Assembly: GCA_947375185.1 (NCBI GenBank)
Contig: CANCEU010000023.1
Coordinates: 1 to 41,288, forward strand
DNA from: Chitinophagaceae bacterium
GTDB taxonomy: Bacteria > Bacteroidota > Bacteroidia > Chitinophagales > Chitinophagaceae
Direction: 5' to 3'
Length of the DNA stretch: 41,288 nucleotides
Positions 23,925 to 31,165 of this stretch are shown piece by piece. Made by a program: the position numbers and the translations under genes. Each line of letters starts with the position of its first letter. The stretch's first letter is position 1. The notes beneath the pieces are model-generated. The model worked only from the letters and a program-made list of their open reading frames with translations, searched no databases and was not told the DNA's origin.

Positions 23925-24950
23925 ATGCGCCTACTCTTTATTCGTTTTTCATCTATTGGGGACATCGTATTTACTACACCTGCCATACGCGCAGCGAAGG
24001 AACAATTGCCTGGTGTTGAAATACATTTTTTAACCAAAGCAAGTATGAAATCGGTGACAGAAGCGAATCCATATATTGACCACTTCCATTATTTAGAAAA
24101 TGATTTATCAAAAACTATTGATAAATTAAAATCAATTGGGTTTGATTATGTAATTGACTTACATAAAAATTTTAGAACCTATAAAATTAAACGCGCATTA
24201 GGTTTTCCATCCTTAGCCTATAAAAAATTAAGTTGGCAAAAAATGTTGCTTACGAAATTACATTTTAATTTTATGCCGGTTCGTCATATTAGTGATAGAT
24301 GTGTAGACACCCTAGCACCTTTAGGGGTTATCAATGATGGTAAAGGTTTAGATTACTTTGTCCCTAGCCAAATAAGCCTCAATTCGTCTACAATTCCTGC
24401 TACACATAAGGATGGCTATATTGCATTGGTCATTGGAGCAAGCTTTGCTACTAAAAAATTACCTATTGAAAAATTGCGTACTCTTTGTACACAATTAAAG
24501 TATCCAATAGTTTTAGTGGGAGGGAAAGAAGATACTTTTGAAGGAGATCAAGTTGCTTCCGTTGATGCGCGCAAAGTATTCAATGCATGCGGCAAATTTA
24601 GTTTACATGAATCTGCATTAATTGTACAACAGTCCAAAACAGTTATATCGCATGACACAGGTTTTTTATATATTGCCTGTGCCTACCATAAAAAAACAGT
24701 TGCAATTTGGGGAGCCACTTCGCCTGCGTTGCAGGTGGAGCCATATTATCCAGCCTTGGATTTAAATAGTAACGGCGCGCGCGCGCGCGCTTCTGAGATG
24801 TATTATAATTCAATTGTACCTTATTTATCTTGTCAGCCTTGCTCAAATTATGGAACCAAGCAATGCCCTCAGGGTCATTTCGCCTGCATGCGTCAGCAGG
24901 ATATCTCCATGATTGCTGCAAAAGCAAATGGATATTACGAAGAAGCTTAA
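23925..24950 (+). CDS. Glycosyltransferase family 9 (heptosyltransferase-like)
   Basis: The 341-residue protein has two Rossmann lobes of GT-B type. The N-lobe starts RLLFIRFSSIGDIVFTTPA, typical of ADP-heptose:LPS heptosyltransferases, followed by FDYVIDLHKNFRTYKIK; the C-lobe has LVGGKEDTFEGD and SHDTGFLYIACAYHKKTVAIWG. Such enzymes transfer a sugar to the LPS inner core or similar glycans on the cytosolic face. Codons about 284-289 (Gly-Ala-Arg-Ala-Arg-Ala) are encoded by a (GC)8 tract, which is a slippage-prone point: a change of one or two repeat units would shift the frame. It ends the four-gene run. Confidence 0.88.
   Translation: MRLLFIRFSSIGDIVFTTPAIRAAKEQLPGVEIHFLTKASMKSVTEANPYIDHFHYLENDLSKTIDKLKSIGFDYVIDLHKNFRTYKIKRALGFPSLAYKKLSWQKMLLTKLHFNFMPVRHISDRCVDTLAPLGVINDGKGLDYFVPSQISLNSSTIPATHKDGYIALVIGASFATKKLPIEKLRTLCTQLKYPIVLVGGKEDTFEGDQVASVDARKVFNACGKFSLHESALIVQQSKTVISHDTGFLYIACAYHKKTVAIWGATSPALQVEPYYPALDLNSNGARARASEMYYNSIVPYLSCQPCSNYGTKQCPQGHFACMRQQDISMIAAKANGYYEEA
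24775..24790. repeat. (GC)8 dinucleotide tract inside the GT9 gene
   Basis: Sixteen consecutive bases of alternating G and C occur in an otherwise AT-rich gene. The tract can slip or adopt left-handed DNA. It is in frame in this copy. Confidence 0.9.
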
Positions 24951-25113
24951 ATTTTTTTACTGCTATATTTTTTATCCACAGAGAATAATTTCTAAAATAG
25001 AATTATTCTGTATTTAAACTTAGCGTTGCTTCTATTGATATTTATCAAGAAGTCTCATCTTGAATATTGATATACACATTAGATGATTTTCAAGATGAAT
25101 TTGGAATAGTTTT
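24951..25113. other. Intergenic stretch with stacked inverted repeats
   Basis: No ORF is evident. AGAATAATT (24982-24990) pairs with AATTATTCT (25001-25009), TTGATA-TT-TATCAA forms a palindrome at 25036-25049, and TCATCTTGAA (25055-25064) pairs with TTCAAGATGA (25089-25098) over 24 nt. There is no clear U-tract, so a weak terminator for the operon ending at 24950 or a regulatory region for the remnant at 25114 are both possible. Confidence 0.4.
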
Positions 25114-25424
25114 TTGCAACTACTTTTAATTATTACAATTATACAAAATCAATTTTATGCGCAAAAGAATAATAATTTTAAAACATTTGTTTTTATTCTG
25201 GGGTTACTTTTTTTCAAAATTGGACGCAACTTTATGTCACAGAAATCCAATACAATGCTTCTAATAACACCTCTACATTTACAATTGCTGGTACAACTTT
25301 ATATGGTATTTCAATATCAGGACAAAATATCGGATGGTCAAGTGAAAATGGGTATAATATTAGTATAAATATGAGTTCAAATTTTGGTGCTGATGGTAAC
25401 GTTAAATTAATCGGCTGGAATTAA
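25114..25424 (+). pseudogene. Frameshifted small secreted-protein remnant
   Basis: A TTG-initiated frame at 25114 gives a signal-peptide-like start (MQLLLIITIIQNQFYAQ), but after about 30 codons the plausible coding shifts frame near a seven-T run at 25208-25214. In the new frame the product reads NWTQLYVTEIQYNASNNTS, TLYGISISGQNIGW and GADGNVKLIGWN before TAA at 25422. The two pieces together look like one short exported beta-rich protein. Neither the original start nor the family is recognised. It could also be an intact gene with a sequencing error in the T-run, or two unrelated frames. Confidence 0.4.
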
Positions 25425-25447
25425 TTCAATATTCAAAAAAGTTCCTC

Positions 25448-25618
25448 ATGGCATATATTTCAAGAATTATATTTTCATTAATTGTTTACTTTCTACTTAA
25501 GTCTTTTGCTAAAGATAAAAGAAAATTTAATAGACATTTTTTTTCAATTTATGGATTGATAATCTTAACAGAGTTACTTTATGGGCTTTATTTATATATA
25601 AAAGAAGTAAAAAAGTAA
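25448..25618 (+). CDS. Small two-TM protein (56 aa)
   Basis: ATG at 25448 opens a 56-codon frame, MAYISRIIFSLIVYFLL..., with a hydrophobic segment at residues 6-17, a basic loop (KDKRKFNRH) and a second hydrophobic segment at 31-51, then a Lys-rich tail. The layout is that of a small inner-membrane hairpin protein. I do not recognise it. The stop codon overlaps the first arm of the hairpin at 25616-25641. It lies 23 nt after the secreted-protein remnant, so both may belong to one lost or decaying locus. Confidence 0.45.
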   Translation: MAYISRIIFSLIVYFLLKSFAKDKRKFNRHFFSIYGLIILTELLYGLYLYIKEVKK

Positions 25619-25641
25619 AGCCCCGCAGTTGCGAGGCTTTA
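25609..25641 (-). terminator. Intrinsic terminator of mdh
   Basis: TAAAGCC.CGC pairs with GCG.GGCTTTA (one mismatch, 4-nt loop); on the minus strand it is followed by CTTTTTT. It lies 31 nt beyond the mdh stop. On the plus strand the hairpin overlaps the stop of the 56-aa ORF. Confidence 0.8.
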
Positions 25642-25671
25642 TGAAAAAGAGTATGTTGAAACGAGATTGAA

Positions 25672-26601
25672 TTACAAAGTCTTCAATACATCGTTCATAT
25701 TTCTTACTGCATCAGCACTTTTGTTAAATGCTGCTTGTTCGTCAGCAGACAAATCCATTTCAACTATTTTTTCCCAACCGTTTTTGCCAATTACAACAGG
25801 TACGCCTAAGCAAATGTCTTTTTGACCGTATTCGCCATTCAAACTAACGCAACATGTAAATAATTTTTTCTCGTCGCGAACAATGCTCTCCACCAATGCA
25901 GCTCCCGCAGCACCTGGTGCATACCAAGCTGATGTTCCTAGTAATTTAGTTAATGTAGCACCACCAACCATTGTATCATTGATGATAGTTTGTTGTTGCT
26001 CCTCATTTAAGAATTTAGTGACAGGAATGCTATTCCAAGTTGCATGTTTAATTAAAGGGATCATGGTTGTATCACCGTGACCGCCAACTACTAAAGCGTT
26101 TAAGTCAGCTGGACTACAGTTTAATGTCGTGCTTAGTTGATATTTGAAACGCGCGCTATCTAATGTACCACCCATTCCAATGATTCTATTTTTTGGCAAG
26201 CCAGTTGATTGCAATGCTAAGTAAGTCATTGTATCCATTGGGTTACTAATTACAATGATAATAGCGTTAGGAGAATGCTTTAAAATGTTTTCGCAAACAC
26301 CTTTAACAATACCAGCATTTGTTCCAATCAGTTCTTCACGTGTCATACCTGGCTTACGAGGTAAACCCGAAGTTATTACTACTACATCCGAGTTAGCTGT
26401 TTTTGAATAATCGTTCGTGCTACCAGTAATTCTAGTATCAAAACCTAATAATGCAGCAGTTTGCATCATGTCTTGCGCTTTACCTTCAGCAAAGCCTTCT
26501 TTAATGTCTAATAAAACTAGTTCACTAGCTAATTCCTTACGAGCGATATTGTCTGCACATGTTGCGCCTACTGCACCTGCTCCAACAACGGTAATTTTCA
26601 T
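25672..26601 (-). CDS. mdh: Malate dehydrogenase
   Basis: This 309-residue enzyme is of the LDH-like MDH type. It shows NAD loop GAGAVG at 7-12, D32 after the second strand (NAD preference), R82 and R88 in LPRKPGMTREEL, D148 and R151 in LDSARF, and catalytic H175 in GGHGDTTM. R82 in place of the lactate dehydrogenase Gln fixes specificity for malate/oxaloacetate. It acts in the cytosolic TCA cycle. Its promoter box TAACTTTG (minus strand, 26648-26641) is 39 nt ahead of the ATG; its terminator is at 25609-25641. The malic enzyme at 36463 shares the malate pool. Confidence 0.96.
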   Translation of the reverse strand: MKITVVGAGAVGATCADNIARKELASELVLLDIKEGFAEGKAQDMMQTAALLGFDTRITGSTNDYSKTANSDVVVITSGLPRKPGMTREELIGTNAGIVKGVCENILKHSPNAIIIVISNPMDTMTYLALQSTGLPKNRIIGMGGTLDSARFKYQLSTTLNCSPADLNALVVGGHGDTTMIPLIKHATWNSIPVTKFLNEEQQQTIINDTMVGGATLTKLLGTSAWYAPGAAGAALVESIVRDEKKLFTCCVSLNGEYGQKDICLGVPVVIGKNGWEKIVEMDLSADEQAAFNKSADAVRNMNDVLKTL

Positions 26602-26640
26602 ATGATATCTGTTTAAGTAAATGGTTAATTTTTACGGGGC

Positions 26641-26648
26641 AAAGTTAG
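26641..26648 (-). promoter_or_regulatory. -7 element TAACTTTG of mdh
   Basis: TAACTTTG on the minus strand ends 39 nt before the ATG at 26601, beyond the stop of the upstream thioredoxin-like gene. It allows mdh to be expressed independently of the lysA operon. Confidence 0.45.
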
Positions 26649-26656
26649 GTAATTCC

Positions 26657-27187
26657 TTAATTACCTTGGGTGATTTTAATTAGTTCATAAGGTTCAACTC
26701 CTTGTTCCCAAACCTTCACGAAATTGCCTTTTTCATATAATGCAACAAATGGGGTCATTCTTGGTCTGAAAAATGTAGGAATAGTGAAAGCACCATCGCG
26801 TCCAATAATCACATTGGGTTGACCGGCTAAATTGTATTTCGTTGCAAATTTCTTAATTAAATCCATATCACGGTAGCTATCCCAAATAAAAAGTACATTT
26901 TTGAATTTATCTGCATTTTTATTAATCTCAGCAGCTTCATGTTCGCAATGTGAACAATCTGGACTAAAAATGATGATTACTGTATACTTGTAATTTTTAG
27001 GCAAATCCTTATTTGTAATTTCTTTTCCGTCTAATGATGTAAGGCTAAACACAGGCAAGTGCTTGTCCTTAATGTAGGGGGCATTTTGATCTACAACCGG
27101 AGCCGCATTGTTTTGCGGAGTTGATTGTGCCTGTACATTGGTTGCTAAACTCGATAACACAGCCAATCCAATTAAAATGTATTTCAT
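26657..27187 (-). CDS. Exported thioredoxin-fold (TlpA/AhpC-like) protein
   Basis: From MKYILIGL the product is 176 residues with a signal peptide ending NVQAQ and a thioredoxin fold: LPVFSLTSLDGKEIT, strand TVIIIFSPDCSHCEHEA with C78-S-H-C81, then ILFIWDSYRDMD and a cis-Pro-like region IPTFFRPRMT. The CxxC supports disulphide exchange in the periplasm. An in-frame ATG at 27298 would put 37 untypical residues ahead of the signal peptide and overlap the ABC gene, so 27187 is preferred. It lies 46 nt after the ABC ATPase gene on the same strand. Partner unknown. Confidence 0.85.
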   Translation of the reverse strand: MKYILIGLAVLSSLATNVQAQSTPQNNAAPVVDQNAPYIKDKHLPVFSLTSLDGKEITNKDLPKNYKYTVIIIFSPDCSHCEHEAAEINKNADKFKNVLFIWDSYRDMDLIKKFATKYNLAGQPNVIIGRDGAFTIPTFFRPRMTPFVALYEKGNFVKVWEQGVEPYELIKITQGN

Positions 27188-27233
27188 GTTGGGTGATTTT
27201 GTAATTGTGTGATAGATTTTTATATTGATTTTT

Positions 27234-28010
27234 CTAAATTTTTTTGTTATCCTCCAGCATTCTTTGTGTTTTTGCATCCTGCAAAAAATCAGAAGCAAAA
27301 ATGAAATTATTTAATAATTCATTCTTGCAATAAATAATATCCTGTTTACTTCCTTCCCATTCCTTATGTCCTTGATGTAAGTATAGGATGTAATCTCCAA
27401 TTTCCATAACTGAATTCATATCATGTGTAACCACAATAGTCGTGATGTTATTTTCAACGGTTAATTCGTGTATTAGTTTATCAATGACCATGGACGTTTG
27501 GGGATCTAATCCTGAGTTGGGTTCATCGCAAAAAAGGTATTTAGGATTCAAGACTAACGCGCGCGCGATACCTACCCTTTTTTTCATACCACCACTAATC
27601 TCTGCAGGGAACTTATCATTAACGCCTTCTAAATTTACCCTTGCTAAAATTTTGTTTACCTTTTCAATTTTTTCTGATTCATTTAGTTCTGAAAACATAT
27701 CTAAAGGAAACTTGACATTCTCTTGTACTGTCATTGAATCAAATAAAGCATTACCCTGAAAAAGCATTCCTATACTGTTGCGTAAGTCTTTTCGCTGCTC
27801 CTTATTCATATTGCCAAATTCAACGCCATCAAAATATATATGGCCTTCGTCTGGCTGAATTAAATCAACAATGCATTTAGTTAATACAGTTTTGCCGCTA
27901 CCACTTGCTCCAATGATTAAATTACACATGCCAGGCTTAAACTGCGCCGAAATATCTTCAAGGATAGCCCTGTCGCTGAATTTTTTACTGATATGTTTTA
28001 TTTCAATCAT
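27234..28010 (-). CDS. ABC transporter ATPase of the MlaF/Mkl type
   Basis: The 258-residue ATPase has Walker A GASGSGKT at 34-41, Q85 in MLFQGNALFDSMTV, signature ISGGMKKR at 138-145, Walker B LFCDEPNSGLDP with D162/E163, and H-loop VTHDMNS. The FQGNALFDSMTV segment is characteristic of MlaF-like ATPases of the MCE/phospholipid transport systems. It has no adjacent permease or MCE gene, which is unusual; the MlaE-type permease at 38826 is a possible partner. It starts 2 nt after the lysA stop, so it is probably translated from the same mRNA. Confidence 0.88.
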   Translation of the reverse strand: MIEIKHISKKFSDRAILEDISAQFKPGMCNLIIGASGSGKTVLTKCIVDLIQPDEGHIYFDGVEFGNMNKEQRKDLRNSIGMLFQGNALFDSMTVQENVKFPLDMFSELNESEKIEKVNKILARVNLEGVNDKFPAEISGGMKKRVGIARALVLNPKYLFCDEPNSGLDPQTSMVIDKLIHELTVENNITTIVVTHDMNSVMEIGDYILYLHQGHKEWEGSKQDIIYCKNELLNNFIFASDFLQDAKTQRMLEDNKKI

Positions 28011-28012
28011 GA

Positions 28013-29230
28013 TTATTTATTTAGCGGAACCTGTAAGGAAAGTAAGTCTTCAAAGGTATCCCTTCTGCTTATCAATTTAGCAACTCCATTTTCAAATAAT
28101 ACTTGAGCAGGTTTGTATCTGGCATTGTAGTTACTTGCCATTTCGTAACCGTATGCCCCTGCATTATAGAAAACTAAAAAGTCGCCTTCTTTTATTTCAG
28201 GAATGGCTCTATCCCAAGCGAATGTATCAGTCTCGCATATATTACCCACAACTGCATATTGTTTTGTAGCACCCATTGGGTTACTAATATTGTCAATATG
28301 ATGATATGAATCGTAAAACATTGGACGAATCAAGTGGTTTAATCCTGTATCAATCCCAGCAAATTCGATATCACCAGATTTTTTTAGCACATTCACTTTA
28401 GCAATAAAATATCCGCTTTCGCTCACCATATATTTGCCTGGTTCAAACCAAGCGGTTAATGGTCTGCCATACTTTTCAGACAAACTAGTTATTGCTTTAT
28501 CCACTTCGGCACCCAATAGTGCAATGTCAGTTCCTTTTTCATTTGGTTGATAGGGAACTTTAAATCCCCCGCCAAAATCCAATACATTAACAGTAGGGAA
28601 TTGATCAAGTAATGTATCAAACACATCTGCCGATTGAATAAATACGCTTACATCTTTAATCTCACTGCCAGTATGAATATGTAATGTCGCAATATTGATA
28701 TTGTATTTAGCTTGTATTGCTTTTAATTCAACTAATTGTGTAACTGGAATTCCAAACTTACTTTTATCATGACCCGTTGAAATTTTCAAGTTACCACCTG
28801 CCATAATATTTGGTCTAACGCGAACGCCCACTGGATAATTGGATCCAAATTTTGCACCAAATTTTTCTAAGTTAGATAGGCTGTCAATATTTACATTAAC
28901 CCCTAAATTAACTGCTTCACAAATTTCCTCAAAGCTTACACTATTGCTAGTATATAAAATATTTTCCGGAGCAAATCCAACATGCAGTGCCAACTTCGCT
29001 TCATTGATTGAACTACAATCTATATTACATCCAGCTCGCTTTACAACATCTAAAATGTGAATATTGGTAAGTGATTTACAAGCATAAAAAATGCGTGTAT
29101 TCTTTGGCGAGAAATTCGACAATAAATTTTGATATTGACTTGTAATTTTTTCTGCATGGTACACATACAATGGTGTGCCATATTCTGTTGCAACCGCATT
29201 CAATTGCTCGTAGGATATGCTTGACTTCAT
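28013..29230 (-). CDS. lysA: Diaminopimelate decarboxylase
   Basis: From MKSSISYE the enzyme is 405 residues: an alanine-racemase-like TIM barrel with PLP Lys in YACKSLTN (about residue 52), HIHTGSEI, DFGGGFK, and a C-terminal domain with EPGKYMVSESGYF and ICETDTFAWDR. It converts meso-diaminopimelate to lysine in the last step of lysine synthesis. The ATG at 29230 is preferred over an upstream TTG at 29245, which lies within a TATCTTCG (one base from TAnnTTTG) element. It is followed by the MlaF-like gene at 2 nt. Confidence 0.92.
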   Translation of the reverse strand: MKSSISYEQLNAVATEYGTPLYVYHAEKITSQYQNLLSNFSPKNTRIFYACKSLTNIHILDVVKRAGCNIDCSSINEAKLALHVGFAPENILYTSNSVSFEEICEAVNLGVNVNIDSLSNLEKFGAKFGSNYPVGVRVRPNIMAGGNLKISTGHDKSKFGIPVTQLVELKAIQAKYNINIATLHIHTGSEIKDVSVFIQSADVFDTLLDQFPTVNVLDFGGGFKVPYQPNEKGTDIALLGAEVDKAITSLSEKYGRPLTAWFEPGKYMVSESGYFIAKVNVLKKSGDIEFAGIDTGLNHLIRPMFYDSYHHIDNISNPMGATKQYAVVGNICETDTFAWDRAIPEIKEGDFLVFYNAGAYGYEMASNYNARYKPAQVLFENGVAKLISRRDTFEDLLSLQVPLNK

Positions 29231-29312
29231 TTCACGAAGATACAATTAGAACTAGGTTCATTAATTATAACATGCGTATAATTTTAGAAAAAATTAGGGT
29301 AATTGAAAACTA

Positions 29313-30068
29313 CTAATTGTTATTCGGAAGGTCTTCTCCTTCATCAGATGCATTCGCATCTTCTTCATCAGTAGATTCCATATCGATATCGTTAGTTTCT
29401 TCGGGTAAATTTGGAGTTTCTTCTGCCTCGCGCTCTTCGGCAGATTCCTCAGAAACTTGCTCGTAAACGTTATTGTCAGTAAAATCCTCTGGCTTAATTA
29501 CCGTAGCTTCTACTATTTGATCTGCTAATACTTCCTTAATTTTTGGAAGGTCATCAGTTGAGTTAATTCCAAAGTAATCCATGAAAGTTTTTGAAGTCGA
29601 ATATACCAATGGCTTACCTGGCAATAATTCGTTTCTGCCACTTATTATGATTAGTTCTTTCTCCAATAATTTTTGGATAGAGTAGTCGCTATTTACTCCT
29701 CTTATTGCTTCCACTTCACCTTTTGTAATTGGTTGCTTGTAGGCAATAATTGCTAAAGATTCCAAAGCGGCATTTGAAAGACGCTTCAAGAATTTATCTC
29801 CGTTTAATTGAGCAATTGTTTTATGGAAATCAGGTTTAGTTAAAAACTGCCATCCGCCTCCACTTTGTTTTAATTCAAAAGGGTAAAATTCAGTCGCATA
29901 TTTTTCCTGAATACCATTTAATGCACTTTCTACTTGTTCAATAGTAATGCGTTCTTCTAAAAATCCAAATGCATTATTGATCAATTCAGTAACATCGTTA
30001 ACGCTTAAAGCTTTGTCGCTTGCGAAAATCAACGCTTCAATATGAGGGATAATTTGACTTATTTCCAT
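29313..30068 (-). CDS. scpB: Segregation and condensation protein B
   Basis: The 251-residue protein has the two winged-helix domains of ScpB: IEALIFASDKALSVNDV at 11-27, LSNAALESLAIIAYKQPITK at 95-114, and GRNELLPGKPLVYSTSKTFMDYFG at 141-164. ScpB joins Smc and ScpA in chromosome condensation. The C-terminal 70 residues are highly acidic (Glu/Asp-rich) and probably disordered, as in other Bacteroidota ScpB. It begins 11 nt after the atpG stop, so it may be cotranscribed. scpA is not in the window. Confidence 0.92.
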   Translation of the reverse strand: MEISQIIPHIEALIFASDKALSVNDVTELINNAFGFLEERITIEQVESALNGIQEKYATEFYPFELKQSGGGWQFLTKPDFHKTIAQLNGDKFLKRLSNAALESLAIIAYKQPITKGEVEAIRGVNSDYSIQKLLEKELIIISGRNELLPGKPLVYSTSKTFMDYFGINSTDDLPKIKEVLADQIVEATVIKPEDFTDNNVYEQVSEESAEEREAEETPNLPEETNDIDMESTDEEDANASDEGEDLPNNN

Positions 30069-30079
30069 AATAGTAGTTC

Positions 30080-30949
30080 TTAACCATTTAAAGCAGCAGC
30101 ACCACTAACAATCTCTGTTAATTCGGTTGTAATTGCTGCTTGTCTTGCTCGGTTGTAAGATATTTTCAAAGATTTTAATAATTCGTTTGCATTTTCACTT
30201 GCCTTATCCATTGCTGTCATTCTTGCACCATGCTCACTTGCACTAGCATCCAAAACAGCTTTAAATAATTGGGTATTTAAAATTTTCGGCATTAATTCAG
30301 CAACTAATACTTCCTTCTGTGGTTCAAAAATGAAATCTGTTTTTTTCTTGCTACCTGTAACCGCAATTTTTGGAATTGGTAAAAATTGTTCAGCCTTAAA
30401 CTCTTGTGTAGCAGCGTTTTTAAACTCGCTATAAATAATTTCTATTGCATCAAATTCTTTGTTTGCAAATGCATCCATCGCCGCTTTTGCGGCAGCTTGT
30501 ACATTTCCAAAAGTTAGGTTCAAGAAAATGTCTTTATATTCTGCGTTGGTATTGTATCCAGATTTTGATAAACTTTCAAATCCTTTTTTACCAATATTCC
30601 AAATACTGATTTTTTGAGTAGGGTATTTTTCAGCAATGGTTGCTTTTGCTAGTTTAACCACATTCGCGTTATAGCCACCACAAAGACCTCTGTCCGAAGT
30701 AATTACAATTAATAAAACATTATTAACTGGTCTTGTTTCCGCCAAAGCTAAATTCATATCGCCTTCTAAGCTTCCTATTATGTTGCTTAACATATCTTGA
30801 AGCTTGCGCGCATAGGGTCTCATTTGAGTGATAGCGTCTTGCGCACGACGTAATTTGGCAGCACTAACCATTTTCATGGCTTTAGTGATTTGCTGCGTAC
30901 TTTGAGTACTTTTGATCCTGTTTCTTACTTCTTTTAATTGACCTGCCAT
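30080..30949 (-). CDS. atpG: ATP synthase F1 gamma subunit
   Basis: From MAGQLKEVRNRIKSTQ the subunit is 289 residues, with the N-terminal coiled-coil helix ending ITKAMKMVSAAKLRRAQ, the SDRGLCGGYNANV strand-loop at about 82-95, and the C-terminal helix SYNRARQAAITTELTEIVSGAAA. It is the central rotor stalk of F1. An upstream ATG at 31003 is rejected because the promoter element TACCTTTG (30980-30987, minus) lies between the two. No other atp gene is in the window, so atpG is separate from the rest of the F1 genes here. The scpB gene follows 11 nt downstream. Confidence 0.93.
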   Translation of the reverse strand: MAGQLKEVRNRIKSTQSTQQITKAMKMVSAAKLRRAQDAITQMRPYARKLQDMLSNIIGSLEGDMNLALAETRPVNNVLLIVITSDRGLCGGYNANVVKLAKATIAEKYPTQKISIWNIGKKGFESLSKSGYNTNAEYKDIFLNLTFGNVQAAAKAAMDAFANKEFDAIEIIYSEFKNAATQEFKAEQFLPIPKIAVTGSKKKTDFIFEPQKEVLVAELMPKILNTQLFKAVLDASASEHGARMTAMDKASENANELLKSLKISYNRARQAAITTELTEIVSGAAALNG

Positions 30950-30979
30950 AGCTTTATTTTTTCCTCTCTTTTGGGCGAG

Positions 30980-30987
30980 CAAAGGTA
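30980..30987 (-). promoter_or_regulatory. -7 element TACCTTTG of atpG
   Basis: TACCTTTG on the minus strand is 30 nt ahead of ATG 30949 and downstream of the alternative ATG at 31003, which decides the start. Confidence 0.5.
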
Positions 30988-31078
30988 TCAATTTTTTACC
31001 CATTTTCCACTTTTCGGGCCATTCAAGTTAATTTTTATATTGAGAAGCCTATAAAATGGCCAACTGAGGGCAAATCCT

Positions 31079-31086
31079 TACCTTTG
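31079..31086 (+). promoter_or_regulatory. -7 element TACCTTTG of secA
   Basis: TACCTTTG lies 79 nt before the secA ATG at 31166, giving a leader of roughly 70 nt. No TTG is found at -33. The same octamer drives atpG in the other direction. Confidence 0.45.
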
Positions 31087-31165
31087 AGCCCCTTGTGTTG
31101 TCGCCAAAAATAAGTTTGGCACGCATATTGACATAGGGATATTAACACATTTATTTACAAGGCAT

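Noticed and set aside
27188..27298. Upstream start of the thioredoxin-like gene
   Set aside because: It overlaps the ABC gene end and sits before a clear signal peptide.
30950..31003. Upstream ATG of atpG at 31003
   Set aside because: The promoter TACCTTTG lies between the two starts, and family starts read MAGQLKE.
31017..31061. GGCCATT/AATGGCC inverted repeat between atpG and secA
   Set aside because: Only 7 bp over a 31-nt gap; too weak to claim an operator, and no T-run.
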